From: Eulemur rufifrons
Taxonomy: Eukaryota > Chordata > Mammalia > Primates > Lemuridae
Assembly (NCBI RefSeq): GCF_041146395.1
Contig: NC_090989.1
Location: 241,418,843-241,482,842, forward strand
DNA: 64,000 bases
Reading direction: 5' to 3'
Shown here piece after piece: positions 24,149 through 36,785 of this stretch. Position 1 is the stretch's first letter; the number at the start of each line of letters is the position of its first letter. The notes under the pieces were generated by a model. That model saw nothing but the letters and a program-made list of their open reading frames with translations. It was not told the origin of the DNA and searched no databases. The position numbers were made by a program, and so were the translations under genes.

Positions 24149-25555
24149 GCTGAATAATTCTAAGCTAAGTTGCCTCTAAGCAACACTGAAGATGGAGAAA
24201 GTAAGGCATGTTCATACCACAAAGCAGTGTGCTGGTGATGGAGAATAGACACACCCCAGCTGTTAGCCTACTTGTTGCCAGACTTTTACTGTAGGGGTTA
24301 CACATGTGCATTGTGGCATTGAGATCTGATCCTCTGTGTAGCCAAAGTATGTGTGATAATGGGTCTAGTTGTAAAGCATTATGTTCGGATATGCCATTTA
24401 TATCAAGGTTCTTTGAGGCTGTCAACTAGAAGAGAGATTTAGAGCAACTTTGTTTCCAGATCTTAAAACATCTGGATCTTTTTAAAAAGTACTGTTAGGC
24501 CTTCTCAGTTCCAAATCCATTGCCCATAAAGCATACCACTTATGGTATTCTTCTTATCTAAGCCATTTGTTTGAAAGACAAAGCACTGTAATAAAGGAAC
24601 TAATCATTCCTGTTGTTTAGATTTGAATTCTTTTGTCCAGTGCTAAAGATATCCAAGGAAGGAACTGGTGACTCTGTTCTCCCTGAGCTTTGGGACTCCC
24701 TCTCTTTCTTTCCACGCCTCTCCCAAAATGCATAGAACTACCAAGTGTTTTTTCCATTTCTAACAGCTACTGTAGTTCCTTTTATTCCAGTTAGTGTCGA
24801 AATAAGTGCCCCACAAATATAAAAGAAAATTTTGTGTAATTCTAATTATGCTACTCAGTACTGAGTCTCTGCCTTTTTAAGAGTGGAAGATTTATTGCAT
24901 TATAGCATTGATGTGATTTTCAACCCCATTCTCCATTTTACAAGTTTTCCTTGTTTGTGTCATTCACTTGTGTATCAGCTCAATTCTAGTGAAGATAGAA
25001 GCAACATGTAAAGTGTATAGTAAAGCGCAGTAATGGTGAAAGTTCTGTTACTCTTATAAGGGAGAGCTTGTTGTCTTAAGAATAAAACATCTAGAAAATG
25101 GTCATATTTCACACGGGCCCCTGATATTAAAGAAGAAGTTGAATGCCTTTCCTAGTTCCCTAGATCCTCAGGAAACAGCAAAATTTTTGTAGTGAATTCT
25201 ATCAAAGTGTGGAATAAAATTTTCTATAATTTTGAAAACATTTGATCTAGGAAAGTTTTTCAAGTAGAAATCTGTGAATTACAAAATTGGATACATGTCC
25301 CTAATAGAAGAGAAATGTAATTCTATGCACAGATATTTACTATAATGTCTGCCAGCTCCTTGGGCCATTTCTATGAATCGTGTGCCAGAACGGTGAAGAC
25401 TCCAATTTGTAGCCAACATTGTGTGGAGATACTTGCCACATACATGCGATCAGCATAGAGCTATGTGAATAGTCAACCAGTTAACTCCTATCACAGTATT
25501 TTATTTCTTATCACAAAAGTTATCACATCTGATTTTACCTTGGTGTGTGTTTGTT

Positions 25556-25715
25556 TTTTGTTTTTTTTTTTTTTTTTTTTTGCTTGTCCTCTCATTAGAG
25601 TATAAGCTCCATGAGCATAGGGACCTCTTCTGTCTTCTTCAACACTGCCTCCACTGTTGGGAACAGTAGTTGATACTTAATAGATAATCAATAAATAGTT
25701 GAATGAATAAATGTA
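25556..25715 (+). repeat. T-run followed by L2 LINE 3' end, forward
   Basis: After a T-rich tract, 'agtataagctccatgagcat', 'agggacctc', 'acttaatagataatcaataa' and 'gttgaatgaataaatg' give the standard L2 terminal sequence. Confidence 0.75.
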
Positions 25716-25934
25716 TTTCCTTTTGTTGTCAGAAATTCTTTTCCTTAGAATAGCAGTGGTTTAACTTCTTGTTAATATTTTATGAACTCCCAGTATTACA
25801 TTTCAAGATGAAGCAGAAATAAAGCATCAATTACTGGTAGCACAGCATAGAAGAGTGGCAGGTGTATTGAGCATTAGCATTTTTGGAAAGCAAAAGGGTG
25901 TTTTTTAGAGGGAGAGAAACATCATTGGAAGAGA

Positions 25935-26162
25935 ACTAAAATAGACCTACCATTTCATCAAGCAATCCCATTACTGGGTATTTACCCAAAGAAAAAGAAA
26001 TCTTTGTACCAAAAAGACATCTGTACTCGAATGTTTATTGCAGCACAGTTCACAATAGCAAAGACATGGAAGCAGCCCAAGTGCCCATCAATTCATGAGT
26101 GGATTAATAAAATGCGCTATGTGTATCATAGAGTACTACTCAGCCATAAAAAAGGATTTCGC
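25935..26162 (+). mobile_element. Forward L1 fragment (3' end of ORF2 / start of 3' UTR)
   Basis: 'caatcccattactgggtatt', 'tgtttattgcagcacagttc', 'caagtgcccatcaattcatg' and 'gtactactcagccataaaa' are textbook L1 ORF2-end sequence. The reading frame is broken. Confidence 0.85.
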
Positions 26163-26837
26163 ATGCTACTAGTTTTACCTTCCTAAGTTGGCAAGGCTGA
26201 GAGAGGCCAAGGGTAAGGAAGTAGATTAGTGAGTAGCTAGCCTAAGGAAACATGGTGATTTTTGAGATGACTCTGGTTGGAAATAAGAGTCTAAAACATG
26301 GGAGAAAGGCCTAGATTAGAAGTATACATTTATAGTTATCAACATATAAGTAATATTTGAAACTCTGAGAGTAGATGAGCTCAGGCAGTGAGACTCAGCA
26401 GAGGAAGAACACAGAAGCTTAGGGAAGCAATTTTTTCAAGAATTGTATGATACACTTTTAGATGGAAAAGTGTGGAAAGAAAGACTGAAACAAATACCCT
26501 TGAATTTGGCACTTAGATGGCCATTAGAAATCTTAGCAAGGATGGTTTTGGTGGGGTGGTGGGACCAATAGCTAGATAGTAATTGTCTTAGGATACTTTT
26601 CATTGCAGAAAGCAATGGCTTACTTCAACTGACTCAAGGATATTTCTTGCAAGGATTCCTAGATTTTTCCAGAAATCCAAAGGCAGAAACTTCATTCCCA
26701 GTTCTTGGGAGTATTAGGAGCACAAAGATATCAGACACCTAGACTTTATTTCTCACTTTCAGGGGCTGCATGGTATCAGCTTCTCTTGTGGTTTCTACTT
26801 TTCTTTGTAAAAGGCAGCTCCATCCCTTTCTGTGCTG

Positions 26838-29773
26838 CTTATGCTTTTCTCTTTATGGTGATAAAATAACATAGAGTTTATCATTTTAACCATTTGAAAG
26901 TGTTCAGTGACATTTAGTGTATTCACAGTGTGTGCTACCATCACCAGTATTTCCAGAGTGTTCTTACCACCCTAAAGGAAACCTTAAGCCATTGAACAGT
27001 TACTCCCCATTTCCGATTTCTCCCAGCCCCTAGCAAACAATAATCTGCTGTCTCTATTTATTTTCCTTTTCTTTATATTTCAGTTAAATGAAATCATACA
27101 ATCCATGTCCTTTTGTGATTGGCTTCTTTCACTTGGCATGATGTTTTCAAGGTTCATTCATGTTCATATTGTAGCAAGTGTCAGTACTTCATTCCTTTTT
27201 ATAGCTGAATAATAATCCTTTGTATTGCATGGATTTACCACATTTTATTTATCTGTTCATCAGTTGATGGGCATTTGGGTTGTTTCTACTTTTTGGCTAT
27301 TCCAAATGATGCTGCTATGAATATTTGTGTACAAGTTTTGTTTGAAAACCTGTTTTCAATTCTTTTGTGTGTGTGTATCTGGGAGGAGAATTGCTGTGTT
27401 GTATAGTTTAACTGTTTAACTTTTCAAAGAACTACCAAACTGTTTTTCCATGGTGGCTTCACTGTTTTACATTCCCACCAGCAATACATGAGGATTCCAG
27501 TTTCACCATGTTCTTGCCAATGTTTATTACTATTTTCCATTTTATTATCATTATTATTGCCATCTGGATGTCAAGTGGTATCTCATGTGGTTTTGATTTG
27601 CATTTCCCTAATGACTAATGATGTTAAGCGTCTTTTCATGTACTTGTTGGCCATTTGTATATCTTCTTTGGAGGATTATCTGTTCAAGTCTTTTGCCCAT
27701 TTTTTAAAAATTAGCTTGCCTTTTTGTTGTTGAGTTCTAAGAGTTCTTTGTAGATTATGGTTTTACTAGACCCTTATCTATAACTTGCAGATTCTACCAT
27801 TCTGTAGGTTGTCTTTTCACTTTCTCGATAATATCCTTTGATGCACAAAGTTTTTAACTTTAACAGAGTACAGTTTATCCTTTTTATTTTGTTGCTCAGG
27901 TTGTTGGTGTCATACGTAAGAATTCATTGCCAAATCCAAGGTCAAAGATTTACCCGTAGGTTTTCTTCTAACAGTTTGATTGGTTTAGCTCTGATCTTTA
28001 GAGTAGTAATCCATTTTGAGTTAATTTTTGTAAATAATGTTAGATAGGGACCCCACTTCATTCTTTTGCATGTGGATATCTAGTTGTCTTAGCACTATTT
28101 GTTGAAGAAATGATTCTTTCTCCTATTAAAAGGTCTTGGCAGTTGGCTGTAAATGTGTGGTTTTACTTCTGGACTCTTAATTCAATTCCATTGGTCTATA
28201 TGTCTCTACTTACCTGTGCCAGTACTGCACCATTTTGCTTACTATAGCTCTGTAGTAAGTGTTGAAGTTAGTATGCAATACTCCTCCAAATTTTTTTTCC
28301 TCAGGATTGTTTTGGCTATTTAGGGCCCCTTGCATTTCCATGTGAATTTGAGAGTTGGCTTTTATATTTCTGTGAAAAACAATCTTGGAATTTTGATAGG
28401 AATTGCATTCAATCTGTAGATCACTTTGGGCAGTACAGTTATCTTACAGTATAAAGCATTCTGATCCATGGCCGTGAGATGTCTTTTCATTTATTTAGGT
28501 CTCCTGTAATCTCTTTAAGGAATGTTGTGTACTTTTCGGTGTGTAAGTCTTGCACTGTGATTACATTTATTCCCCAGGTATTTTATTATTTTATTCTTTT
28601 CCTATTGCAAGTGGAATTGTTTCTTAATTTCCTTTTCAGATTATTCCCTGCTAGAATATAGAAATATAACTAATTTTTATGTGTTGGTCTTATACCCTGC
28701 AACTTTATTGAATTCTTTTACTAGCTCCATTAGTTTTTAAAAAGATTTTTTTGGTTTTTCTATATGTAGCATATGTCATCTGCAAATATAGTTTTAACCT
28801 CTTCCTTTCTAATCTGAATGCCTTTTATTTCTTTTTCTTGTCCAATTGCTCTGGCTAAGAACATCCAGTACAAAGTGGTGAAAGTAGAATACAGTCTTGT
28901 TCCTCATGGTATAAGAAAAGCTTTTAGTCTTTCACCATTGAGTTTGGTGTTGACTGTGGGTTTTTCACAAGTGCCCCTTACCATGTTAAGATAATTATAA
29001 CCCTTGCATTCCTGTTATAAATCCTGTTTCATCGTGGTATATAATCCTTTTAACATGCTGTTGGGTTCTGTTTGCTGGTGTTCTGTTGAGAATTTTTATG
29101 CCTATATTCATAAGGAATATTAGTCTCTAGGTTTTTTTTTTTGTTTTTTTTTTAGTTTTATTTTTTATAGTGTCTTTGTCTAGCTTTGTTAGGATATTGC
29201 TGATCTCCTAGAATGAGTTAGAAAGTATTCCTTTCTCTTCTATTTTTTGAAAGAAATTGAGAAGGATTGGTGTTAATTCTTTAAGTGTTTGATAATATTC
29301 ACCAATGAAGCCTCTGCTCCTGGGCTTTTCTTTTTTAGGAGATTTTTGATAACTGACCCAATCTCTTTACTTGTTATAGGTCTGTTAATATTTTCTATTT
29401 ATTCCTGAGTCAGTTTTGGTAATTTGTGTGTTTCTAGGAATTTGTCCATTTAATTTGTTGGCATACAGTTTTGCATAGTATTCTCTTATAATCCTTTTCA
29501 TGTCTTTAAGTTCAGTAGAAGTATCTCCACTTCTATTTCTGATTTCATTTGCATGTTCACTATTTTTTTTCTTAGTCTAGCTAAAGTTTGTCCATTTTGT
29601 TTATCTCTTCTAAGATCCAGTTTTTGGTTTTGTTGGTTCTTTTGTTTTCTTATTCTATACTTTGTTATCTCCACTCTAAATTTCATTATTTTCTTCCGTC
29701 TAACTTTGGGTATATTTATTCTTCTTTTTCTAGTTCCTTGAGGCATAAAGTTAGGACGTTATTTTTGCTTTTT
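26838..29773 (-). mobile_element. Long antisense L1, first part (3' UTR into ORF2)
   Basis: It reads L1 backwards: 'cattcccaccagcaatacat', 'gttgatgggcatttgggttg', 'attccattggtctatatgtc', 'cctgctagaatatagaaat' and 'ggcatacagttttgcatag'. The ORF2 remnant has many stops. It is interrupted at 29,773 by the ARL5A retrocopy and resumes at 31,357. Confidence 0.85.
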
Positions 29774-29787
29774 AAAATATGTGCATT

Positions 29788-31342
29788 GGCTGCCGCCCGA
29801 GAGGAGCTGGGGGAGGACGGTGGCCCGCGAGGCTCGTCGCAGACAACGCGGCGGCGATGTCCGCGAGCCAGGCGAGTGCCGCGGCGGCAGCGGCGGGGCC
29901 TCGCGCGCGGCAGGGCGGCCTGGGCTTCGGCCTCCCTCCGGTTCCCTGGAAGCGGGCCGGCGGCCAGCGCCGGAGTAGCAGCAGAGGCGGAGGCTCCAGC
30001 GCGTCTCTCTCCTCCCCCTCAGCCTGAGCCAGGGGAGGCCAGGCGGCCCGGGTGGCTGGAGGGGGGTCCGCTGCCCGAGAATGGGAATTCTCTTCACCAG
30101 GATATGGAGACTGTTCAATCACCAGGAGCACAAAGTTATCATTGTTGGGCTGGATAATGCAGGGAAAACTACTATACTTTACCAATTTTCTATGAATGAA
30201 GTTGTGCATACATCCCCTACAATAGGAAGTAATGTAGAAGAGATAGTGATTAATAATACACGTTTCCTAATGTGGGATATTGGTGGCCAAGAATCTCTTC
30301 GTTCTTCCTGGAACACTTACTATACTAACACAGAGTTTGTAATAGTTGTTGTGGACAATACAGACAGAGAGAGGATTTCTGTAATTAGAGAAGAACTCTA
30401 TAAAATGTTAGCACATGAGGACCTAAGGAAAGCTGGATTGCTGATTTTTGCTAATAAACAAGATGTTAAAGAATGTATGACTGTAGCAGAAATCTCCCAG
30501 TTTTTGAAGCTAACTTCTATCAAAGATCACCAGTGGCATATCCAGGCATGCTGTGCTCTTACTGGTGAAGGATTGTGCCAAGGACTTGAATGGATGATGT
30601 CATGACTTAAGATTAGATGCTCTCTACTGACCTCTTCTCATAGACTTTGTATAAACGAAGTGCTGGACTTTACCTGAAAGCTGCAAAAATTAATGGTTTA
30701 GATATATTTATAATAAACTGATTTAAATTTTTTCTATAAGAAGAAAAATTAAGACCACTTATTTGAAATCAAAGATGAAGTCTCACCTTCCAATTTGCTT
30801 TCTCATTAGTTCCTTCCAAAGTAAGTTATTAAAGCTGTGATTGACATATTTCTCATAATGAATCCTCTCAGGACATTGTGTAGCCAGTGGTAAGTAAAAG
30901 GGAGAGGAAGACATTTTGAACTTTAAGAGCTTTATTATCAGTATAAGCCTCCCTAGTTGAATGTTTTCTTCTTGTTCATTAAGTCAAAATACAAATCAGC
31001 ACAGATATTCAGTTTCCAATATTTTAAAATGTAATGTTACTTATGAAAAGTATTTTGTATAAGGTTGTGTATGTATTGTGTATATACCTCACGTTCAAGT
31101 TAATGGCTTTGATTTATGTTCTAAAGAAAAGCAAATAATACAAAAATTAATAATATCCTTAGTTATAACCATAATGAGATAAGTACTGGGATTGGTGTTA
31201 AGTGCCATTTTGTACTCCCTCCTTATGTTCTCTGTATTGTATTAACCAACCCCCAAAATCATTGAGCTGCTCTTAAAAAAAAAAAAAAAAAAGGAAAAGG
31301 AAAAAGCTTGAAAAAAAAAAAAATAAATAAATAAAATAAAAT
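29788..31342 (+). pseudogene. ARL5A: ARL5A processed retrocopy (5' UTR, ORF, 3' UTR, poly-A)
   Basis: An intronless copy of the ARL5A mRNA in the same orientation as FOCAD. It begins with a GC- and CpG-rich 5' UTR (29,788-30,080), then a 174-codon ORF, a 3' UTR with AATAAA at 30,712-30,717, and a decayed poly-A stretch from 31,275. A 14-bp duplication (aaaatatgtgcatt) flanks it at 29,774-29,787 and 31,343-31,356. The site TT|AAAA is L1-endonuclease type. It split a pre-existing antisense L1, so it is younger than that L1. The ORF stops five codons early relative to the parent (see the ORF entry). Retention of CpGs and of the frame points to a recent event. Confidence 0.93.
30081..30605 (+). 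CDS. ARL5A: ORF of the ARL5A retrocopy, ARF-like small GTPase, C-terminally short
   Basis: The parental ARL5A is a Golgi-associated ARF-like GTPase, in which N-terminal glycine is a potential myristoylation site. The ORF keeps Gly2, the P-loop GLDNAGKT (23-30), Thr47 of switch I, WDIGGQ (65-70), NKQD (125-128) and the CAL guanine-base motif (158-160). From recall of human ARL5A (179 residues) I see two changes, Asn at 93 and Ile at 102. The CGA codon expected after Ser174 is TGA here (30,603-30,605), and the parental stop position reads TGC (30,618-30,620). The protein would lack its last five residues (RLKIR in the parent). Whether it is transcribed is unknown, and it may be only a young pseudogene. 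Confidence 0.6.
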   Translation: MGILFTRIWRLFNHQEHKVIIVGLDNAGKTTILYQFSMNEVVHTSPTIGSNVEEIVINNTRFLMWDIGGQESLRSSWNTYYTNTEFVIVVVDNTDRERISVIREELYKMLAHEDLRKAGLLIFANKQDVKECMTVAEISQFLKLTSIKDHQWHIQACCALTGEGLCQGLEWMMS

Positions 31343-31356
31343 AAAATATGTGCATT

Positions 31357-33240
31357 TATTGCTATCAGTCTCTTCCAGAGTGCTGCTTTTGCTGCATCTC
31401 ATGAGTTTTGGTATTTTATGTTTTTATTTTCATTGGTCTCAAACTATTTTCTAATTTCTCTGTGATTTCTTCTTTTATCCATTGGTCATTTATCAGTGTA
31501 CTTTTTACTTTCCACATATTTGTGAATTTTCTAGGTTTCTTGGAAATTTGTTCTTGATTTCTAGCTTCATTCCGTTGTGATTAGTGGAAGTACTTTGTTT
31601 GATTTTAGCCTTTTAAAATTTATTGAGACTTTTTTTGTTGTCTGACATATGATTGGTCCTGGAGAATGTTCCATGCACACTTGAAACAAATGTATATCCT
31701 GATGGTATTGAATAGAACTGTTCTAGCTATGTGTGCTAGGTCTCTTTGGTTTATACTGTTGTCCAGATCCCCACATCCTTATTAATCTTCTTTCTGGATG
31801 GTCTATCCATTATTAAAAGTAGAGTATTGAAGTCTCCAATTGTTATTGTGGAGCCATATACTTCTCCCTTCAATTCTGTCGGTGTTTGCTTTATGTATTT
31901 TGGGGCTCTCTTGTTTTATTTATACATGTTTATAATTGTTAAACTTCTTGATTAATAAAGTTTGAATTGATGCCAACTTAGTTTCAGCAGCATACAAAAA
32001 TCTGCTCTTATAAAGCTTTATCCCTCCTCCTTACATTGTTATTATCCCAAATTACATGTTTACGTGTTGTTTACCCATTAATGTAGATTTGTAATCATTG
32101 TTTTATACATTTTCCTTTTAAATCATACTAGTGAAAGGGGAAGTTACAAAACAAAAATATAATACCAGCTTTTATATTTACCTCTGTAATTACCTTTATC
32201 TGAGTTCTTTATTTCTTTATATTTTCAAATTACTGTCTAGATTACTATCTAGTGTCCTTTTATTTTAGCCTAAAGGACTTCTGTTAACGTTTCAAATAGA
32301 CATGTCTAAGAGTGGCAAACTTCCTCAGTTTTGTTTTTCTGGGAATGTCTTAATTTCTCCTTAATTCTTAAATGATAGTTTTGTTAGTTATAGCATTTTG
32401 GGATGACATTTTTTCTTTCAGCACTTTAAAAATGTTATCCCACTCTTTACTGGATTCCATGGTTTCTGATGAGAAATGGGCTGTTAATCTTATGGAGAAT
32501 CCCTTGTATGTGGTGAGTAGATCTCTTTGCTGCTTTCAAGATTCTCTTTGTCTTTGTCCTTTGAAAATTTTATTACATTGTGTCTTGGTGTGGATCTCTT
32601 TGCATTTATCTTTCTTGGAGTTTGTTGAGCTTCTTGAATGTATAGATTTATGTCTTTTTTTAAATCAAATTTAGGAAGATTTTGGCCATTATTTCTTCAA
32701 ATAGTCCTTTTATCTTTCTCTCTCTGCTATCCTTCTGAGATTCCCATTATGCATATGTCGATATGCCTGAAGGTGTCTTTAGACTCTGTTCATTTTTTTT
32801 TCTTCTTTCTTTCTGTTCCTTAGACTGTATAATTTCAATTGACCTATCTTTATGTGAGCCTGTTCTTTCTTCTGTCTGCTCAAATCTGCTATTTCAACCC
32901 TCTAGTGAGGTTTTCATTGCAGTTACTGTGTTTTTAGCTCCACAATTTGTTCAGTTCTTTAAAAAAAAAAAAAAACCTCTATTGATATTCTCTATTTGTT
33001 CATGTATCTTTGCCCATGGTTTCCTTTAGTTGTTTAAGCATGTTTAAGATAGTTGATTTCAAGTGTTTTTCTAGTAAGTCCAATGTCTGTGCTTCCTCTG
33101 GGATAATTTCTGTTAATTTCTTCTATAAAATGGCCAAACTTTCTTGCTTTTTATGCTCCATAATTTTTTGTTGAAAATGGGACAGTTTTTGAATTTCTGT
33201 CAAAATTCAGGTTTTTTCCAATACTTAAAGAACTAATCAA
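31357..33240 (-). mobile_element. Long antisense L1, continuation after the retrocopy
   Basis: It resumes 'ttgctatcagtctcttccag', 'ctgcatctcatgagttttgg' and 'ttcttggagtttgttgagct', the L1 internal region in reverse. The left part (26,838-29,773) and this part are contiguous once the retrocopy and one duplication copy are removed. The far end near 33,240 is approximate, and the complex may contain more than one old L1. Confidence 0.75.
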
Positions 33241-33309
33241 TCAATAATTCCCTTTCTCCCCCTCACCTCTCTCCAGACTCACATTTTGTTTGTTATCCTT
33301 CTATCAGTG

Positions 33310-33770
33310 GAAATTTGGGATGCTTTTGCCACTTTGCTATTATAAATAATGCTGCTGTGGACACAGTGTGCAAATTATCTCTTCAAGATCCTGCCTTCAG
33401 TTGTTTTGGATATATACCCAGAAATGAGATTGCTGGATTATATGGTGGTTGCATTTATAATTTTATATCTATATAAAATTATTTATAATTTTTTGAGGAA
33501 CTGAGATACTGTTTTCCATAGTGGTTGCACCATTTTACAATCCCACCAACAGTGCAAAAGAGTTCCAATTTCTCCATATTCTCACCAACACTTTGTTATT
33601 TTCTGGTCTTCTGGCAGTCATCCTAATAGCTATGAGTTGATATCTCAGTGTGGTTTTAATTTGCATTCTCCTGCTGTTTAGTGATGTTAGGCATCTTGTC
33701 ATCTGCTTGTTGAGCATTTGTGTATCATCTTTGGAGAAATGTCTAAGTCCTTTGCTCATTTTTATATGCT
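33310..33770 (-). mobile_element. Second antisense L1 fragment (3' end of ORF2 / 3' UTR)
   Basis: 'aataatgctgctgtggacac', 'ggatatatacccagaaatga', 'acaatcccaccaacagtgca' and 'ctcaccaacactttgttatt' are L1 in reverse. This repeats the part already seen at about 27,200-27,650, so it is a separate insertion. Confidence 0.85.
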
Positions 33771-35800
33771 TCTTCTTTTTCTGATGCTACTCCTTTTGAG
33801 CTGCTGTTTTTCCTTTTGTTGATTCTGCCTCTGCTTCCTCGTTTTCAACTTCTGCTAATTCTGCTTTTCCTTCTAATTCTGCATATGCTTCTCTTTTCTT
33901 TTATGCTTCTCCTTTCTGTTGCTATTTTTCCTTTTGCTGACTCTGCGCCCTTTTTTAATGTCTCCTGATTTTGCTTCTACTTCTCCTTTTCAGCTTCTGC
34001 TGATTGTGTTGCTTTTTTCTGCTGATTCCACATTTGCTTCTCCTTTTTCCTATGCTTTTCCTTTCTGCAGCTATTTTTCCTTCTGCTGACTGCCCTATTT
34101 CTGCTTCCCCATTTTTTAGTGTGCTGATTTTGCCTCTGCTTCTCCTTTTTTCTAAGCTTCTCCTTTCTGGTTGCTGTTTTCACTTTGCTGACTCTGCCTG
34201 CTTGTGCTTCCCATTTTTGCAATATCTGATTTTGCCTCCTGCTTCTCCTTTTTCCTAAGCTTCTCCTTTCTGTTGCTGTTTGCACTTTGCTGACTCTGCC
34301 TGCTTGTGCTTCCCGCTTTTCTGTATCTGCTGATTTTGCCTCCTGCTTCTCCTTTTCCCTAAGCTTCTCCTTTCTGTTGCTGTTTTCACTTTGCTGACTC
34401 TGCCTGCTTGTGCTTCCCGTTTTTCTGTATCTGCTGATTTTGCCTCCTGCTTCTCCTTTTCCCTAAGCTTTTCCTTTCTGTTGCTGTTTGCACTTTGCTG
34501 ACTCTGCCTGCTTGTGCTTCCCGTTTTTCTGTATCTGCTGATTTTGCCTCCTGCTTCTCCTTTTCCCTAAGCTTCTCCTTTCTGTTGCTGTTTTCACTTT
34601 GCTGACTCTGCCTGCTTGTGCTTCCCGTTTTTCTGTATCTGCTGATTTTGCCTCTGCTTCTCCTTTTCCCTAAGCTTCTCCTTTCTGTTGCTGTTTTCAC
34701 TTTGCTGACTCTGCCCTGCTTGTGCTTCCCTTTTTTCAGTAACTGCTGATTTTGCCTCTGCTTCTCCTTTTTCTTAAGCTTCTCTTTTCTGTTGCTGTTT
34801 GCACTTTGCTGACTCTGCCTGCTTGTGCTTCCCTTTTTTCAGTATCTGCTGATTTTGCCTCCTGCTTCTCCTTTTCCCTAAGCTTCTCCTTTCTGTTGCT
34901 GTTTGCACTTTGCTGACTCTGCCTGCTTGTGCTTCCCGTTTTTCTGTATCTGCTGATTTTGCCTCTGCTTCTTCTTTTCCCTAAGCTTCTCCTTTCTGTT
35001 GCTGTTTGCACTTTGCTGACTCTGCCCTGCTTGTGCTTCCCTTTTTTCAGTATCTGCTGATTTTGTCTCTGCTTCCCCTTTTTCCTATGCTTCACCTTTC
35101 TGGTTGATGTTTTCACTTTGCTGACTCTGCCTGCTTGTGCTTCCCATTTTTGCAGTATCTGATTTTGCCTCCAGCTTCTCCTTTTTCCTAAGCTTCCCCT
35201 TTCTGTTGCTGTTTTCACTTTGCTGACTGACTCTGCCTGCTTGTGCTTCCTGTTTTTCTGTATCTGCTGATTTTGCCTCCTGCTTCTCCTTTTTCCTAAG
35301 CTTCTCCTTTCTGTTGCTGTTTTCACTTTTGCTGACTCTGCCTGCTTGTGCTTCCCTTTTTTCTATATCTGCTGATTTTGCCTCCTGCTTCTCCTTTTTT
35401 CCTAAGCTTCCCCTTTCTGTTGCTGTTTTCACTTTTGCTGACTCTGCCCTGCTTGTGCTTCCTCTTTTTTTCAATATCTGCTAATTTTGCCTCTGCTTCT
35501 CCTTTGTCCTGTGCTTCTCCTTTCTGCAGCTGTTTTTCCTTTTGCTGACTCTGCCTCCACTTCTGATTCCCCCTTTTTCAGCATTTTCTGATTCTGGTGC
35601 TGCTTTTGCTGATCCTGCCTCTGCTCTTCCATTTCCTGCTGATACTTTTCCTTTTGCCAATTCTGCTTCTCTTTCTGCTGATGCTAACTTCTCTTTTGCT
35701 GCTGATGTTGATCCTGCTGCTTTTTCTTCTCTTTCTTGGTCTTCTACATTTTTATGCACTGTTTCTGATCTTCTTGTAGCTTCACTTTTACATGGCCCTT
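33770..35800. repeat. Minisatellite, ~104-bp units, pyrimidine-rich on + strand
   Basis: The anchor 'actttgctgactctgcc' (or actttt...) recurs with its preceding C at 34181, 34283, 34387, 34491, 34595, 34698, 34802, 34906, 35009, 35114, 35216, 35324 and 35430, spacing 102-108. These are thirteen close units. More diverged copies with shorter internal periodicity (tctgctgattctgcttctcc-like) flank them on both sides. The + strand is rich in C and T. The - strand reads as Lys/Glu/Gln-rich in all frames. Because most unit spacings are 102-105 and not multiples of three, successive units change frame, so I do not call a protein. Confidence 0.9.
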
Positions 35801-36224
35801 AGTGGCTATTCCATCCCTAACTGAACCATATGTTTCCACTCATAAGTGCTCCAGCATCTCAGTTTTTCAATTGCCAATTACCCTACACACAACCCTAAAA
35901 AAGGAATGTGATATTAAAGTAATGATACTGTGTCATAGGTAGCTGATTAACCTATGGGCTAGCTGTTACTCCCATAGGTGCTCACTTCTGGAGTAGTCAC
36001 CATGGTGCAGGCTGAGGAGCAGAAAAAGCAGAGAATCTCATGCTACATTATGTGACCAGTTAGGGCCACAGGAACTACGTAACCCATAGTCCTTAGAAGG
36101 GAATGTGCCTGAGTGAGCAGTACTTGTCCTCTCTGCTGGAAGTGGATTGAGGAGTAAGTGAGCAATGAGGCAATAATGTAGAGTAAGTTACTTATTTTTC
36201 AAATAGATAAAACTGGATTAAAAG

Positions 36225-36785
36225 ACAAGAGAGTACAGAATACAGCTAAGTAGCAATGTGGAATATTCTTATCCAGATGAGAAGGCAAAACTGGAGACAA
36301 AAAAGAACAAAATCCTGAAAGAATGGATGAACCTGAAGGACATTATGTTAAGTGAAATAAACCAGGAATAGAAATACAAATACTATATGTTCTCACTCAT
36401 ACATGGAAGCTAAAAAATAGTTGTTTTCATGTAAAAGTAGAGAGTAGAGTACTGGTGACTAGAGGCTGGGAAAGGTAGGAGGATGGGGAATAGGGAGAAG
36501 TTGGTTAAAGGGTACAAATAAAAACTAGAGGGGAAGAATAAGTTCTATTGTCCTATAGCACTGTAGGGTGACTGTAGTTAATAATTTATTGTTATTTTGA
36601 AATAGCTAGAAGAGAGGATTTTGAATGTTCCCAGCACAAAGAAATGAGAAATATCTGGGGTGATGAATATGCTAAGTACCCCAATTTGATCATTGCACAT
36701 ATGTATGGAATTACCACTCTATATCCCATAAATATTAATGTATACAGTTATGTATCAATTAAAAATTTTTAAAAAATAAAAGAAC
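36225..36785 (+). mobile_element. Forward L1 3' end
   Basis: 'cctgaaggacattatgttaa', 'atgttctcactcatacatgg', 'tggtgactagaggctgggaa' and 'caattaaaaatttttaaaaa' define an L1 3' UTR with its A-rich terminus. It ends about 180 bases before exon e10. Confidence 0.85.

Noticed and set aside
29588..30157. 189-codon + strand ORF and minus-strand ORFs across the retrocopy leader
   Set aside because: They combine antisense L1 text with the GC-rich ARL5A 5' UTR in the wrong frame. No coding evidence.
33977..35759. Minus-strand Lys/Glu-rich ORFs up to 196 codons
   Set aside because: They lie in the 104-bp minisatellite. The purine-rich strand lacks stop codons by composition, and the unit spacing rotates the frame, so a protein is unlikely.
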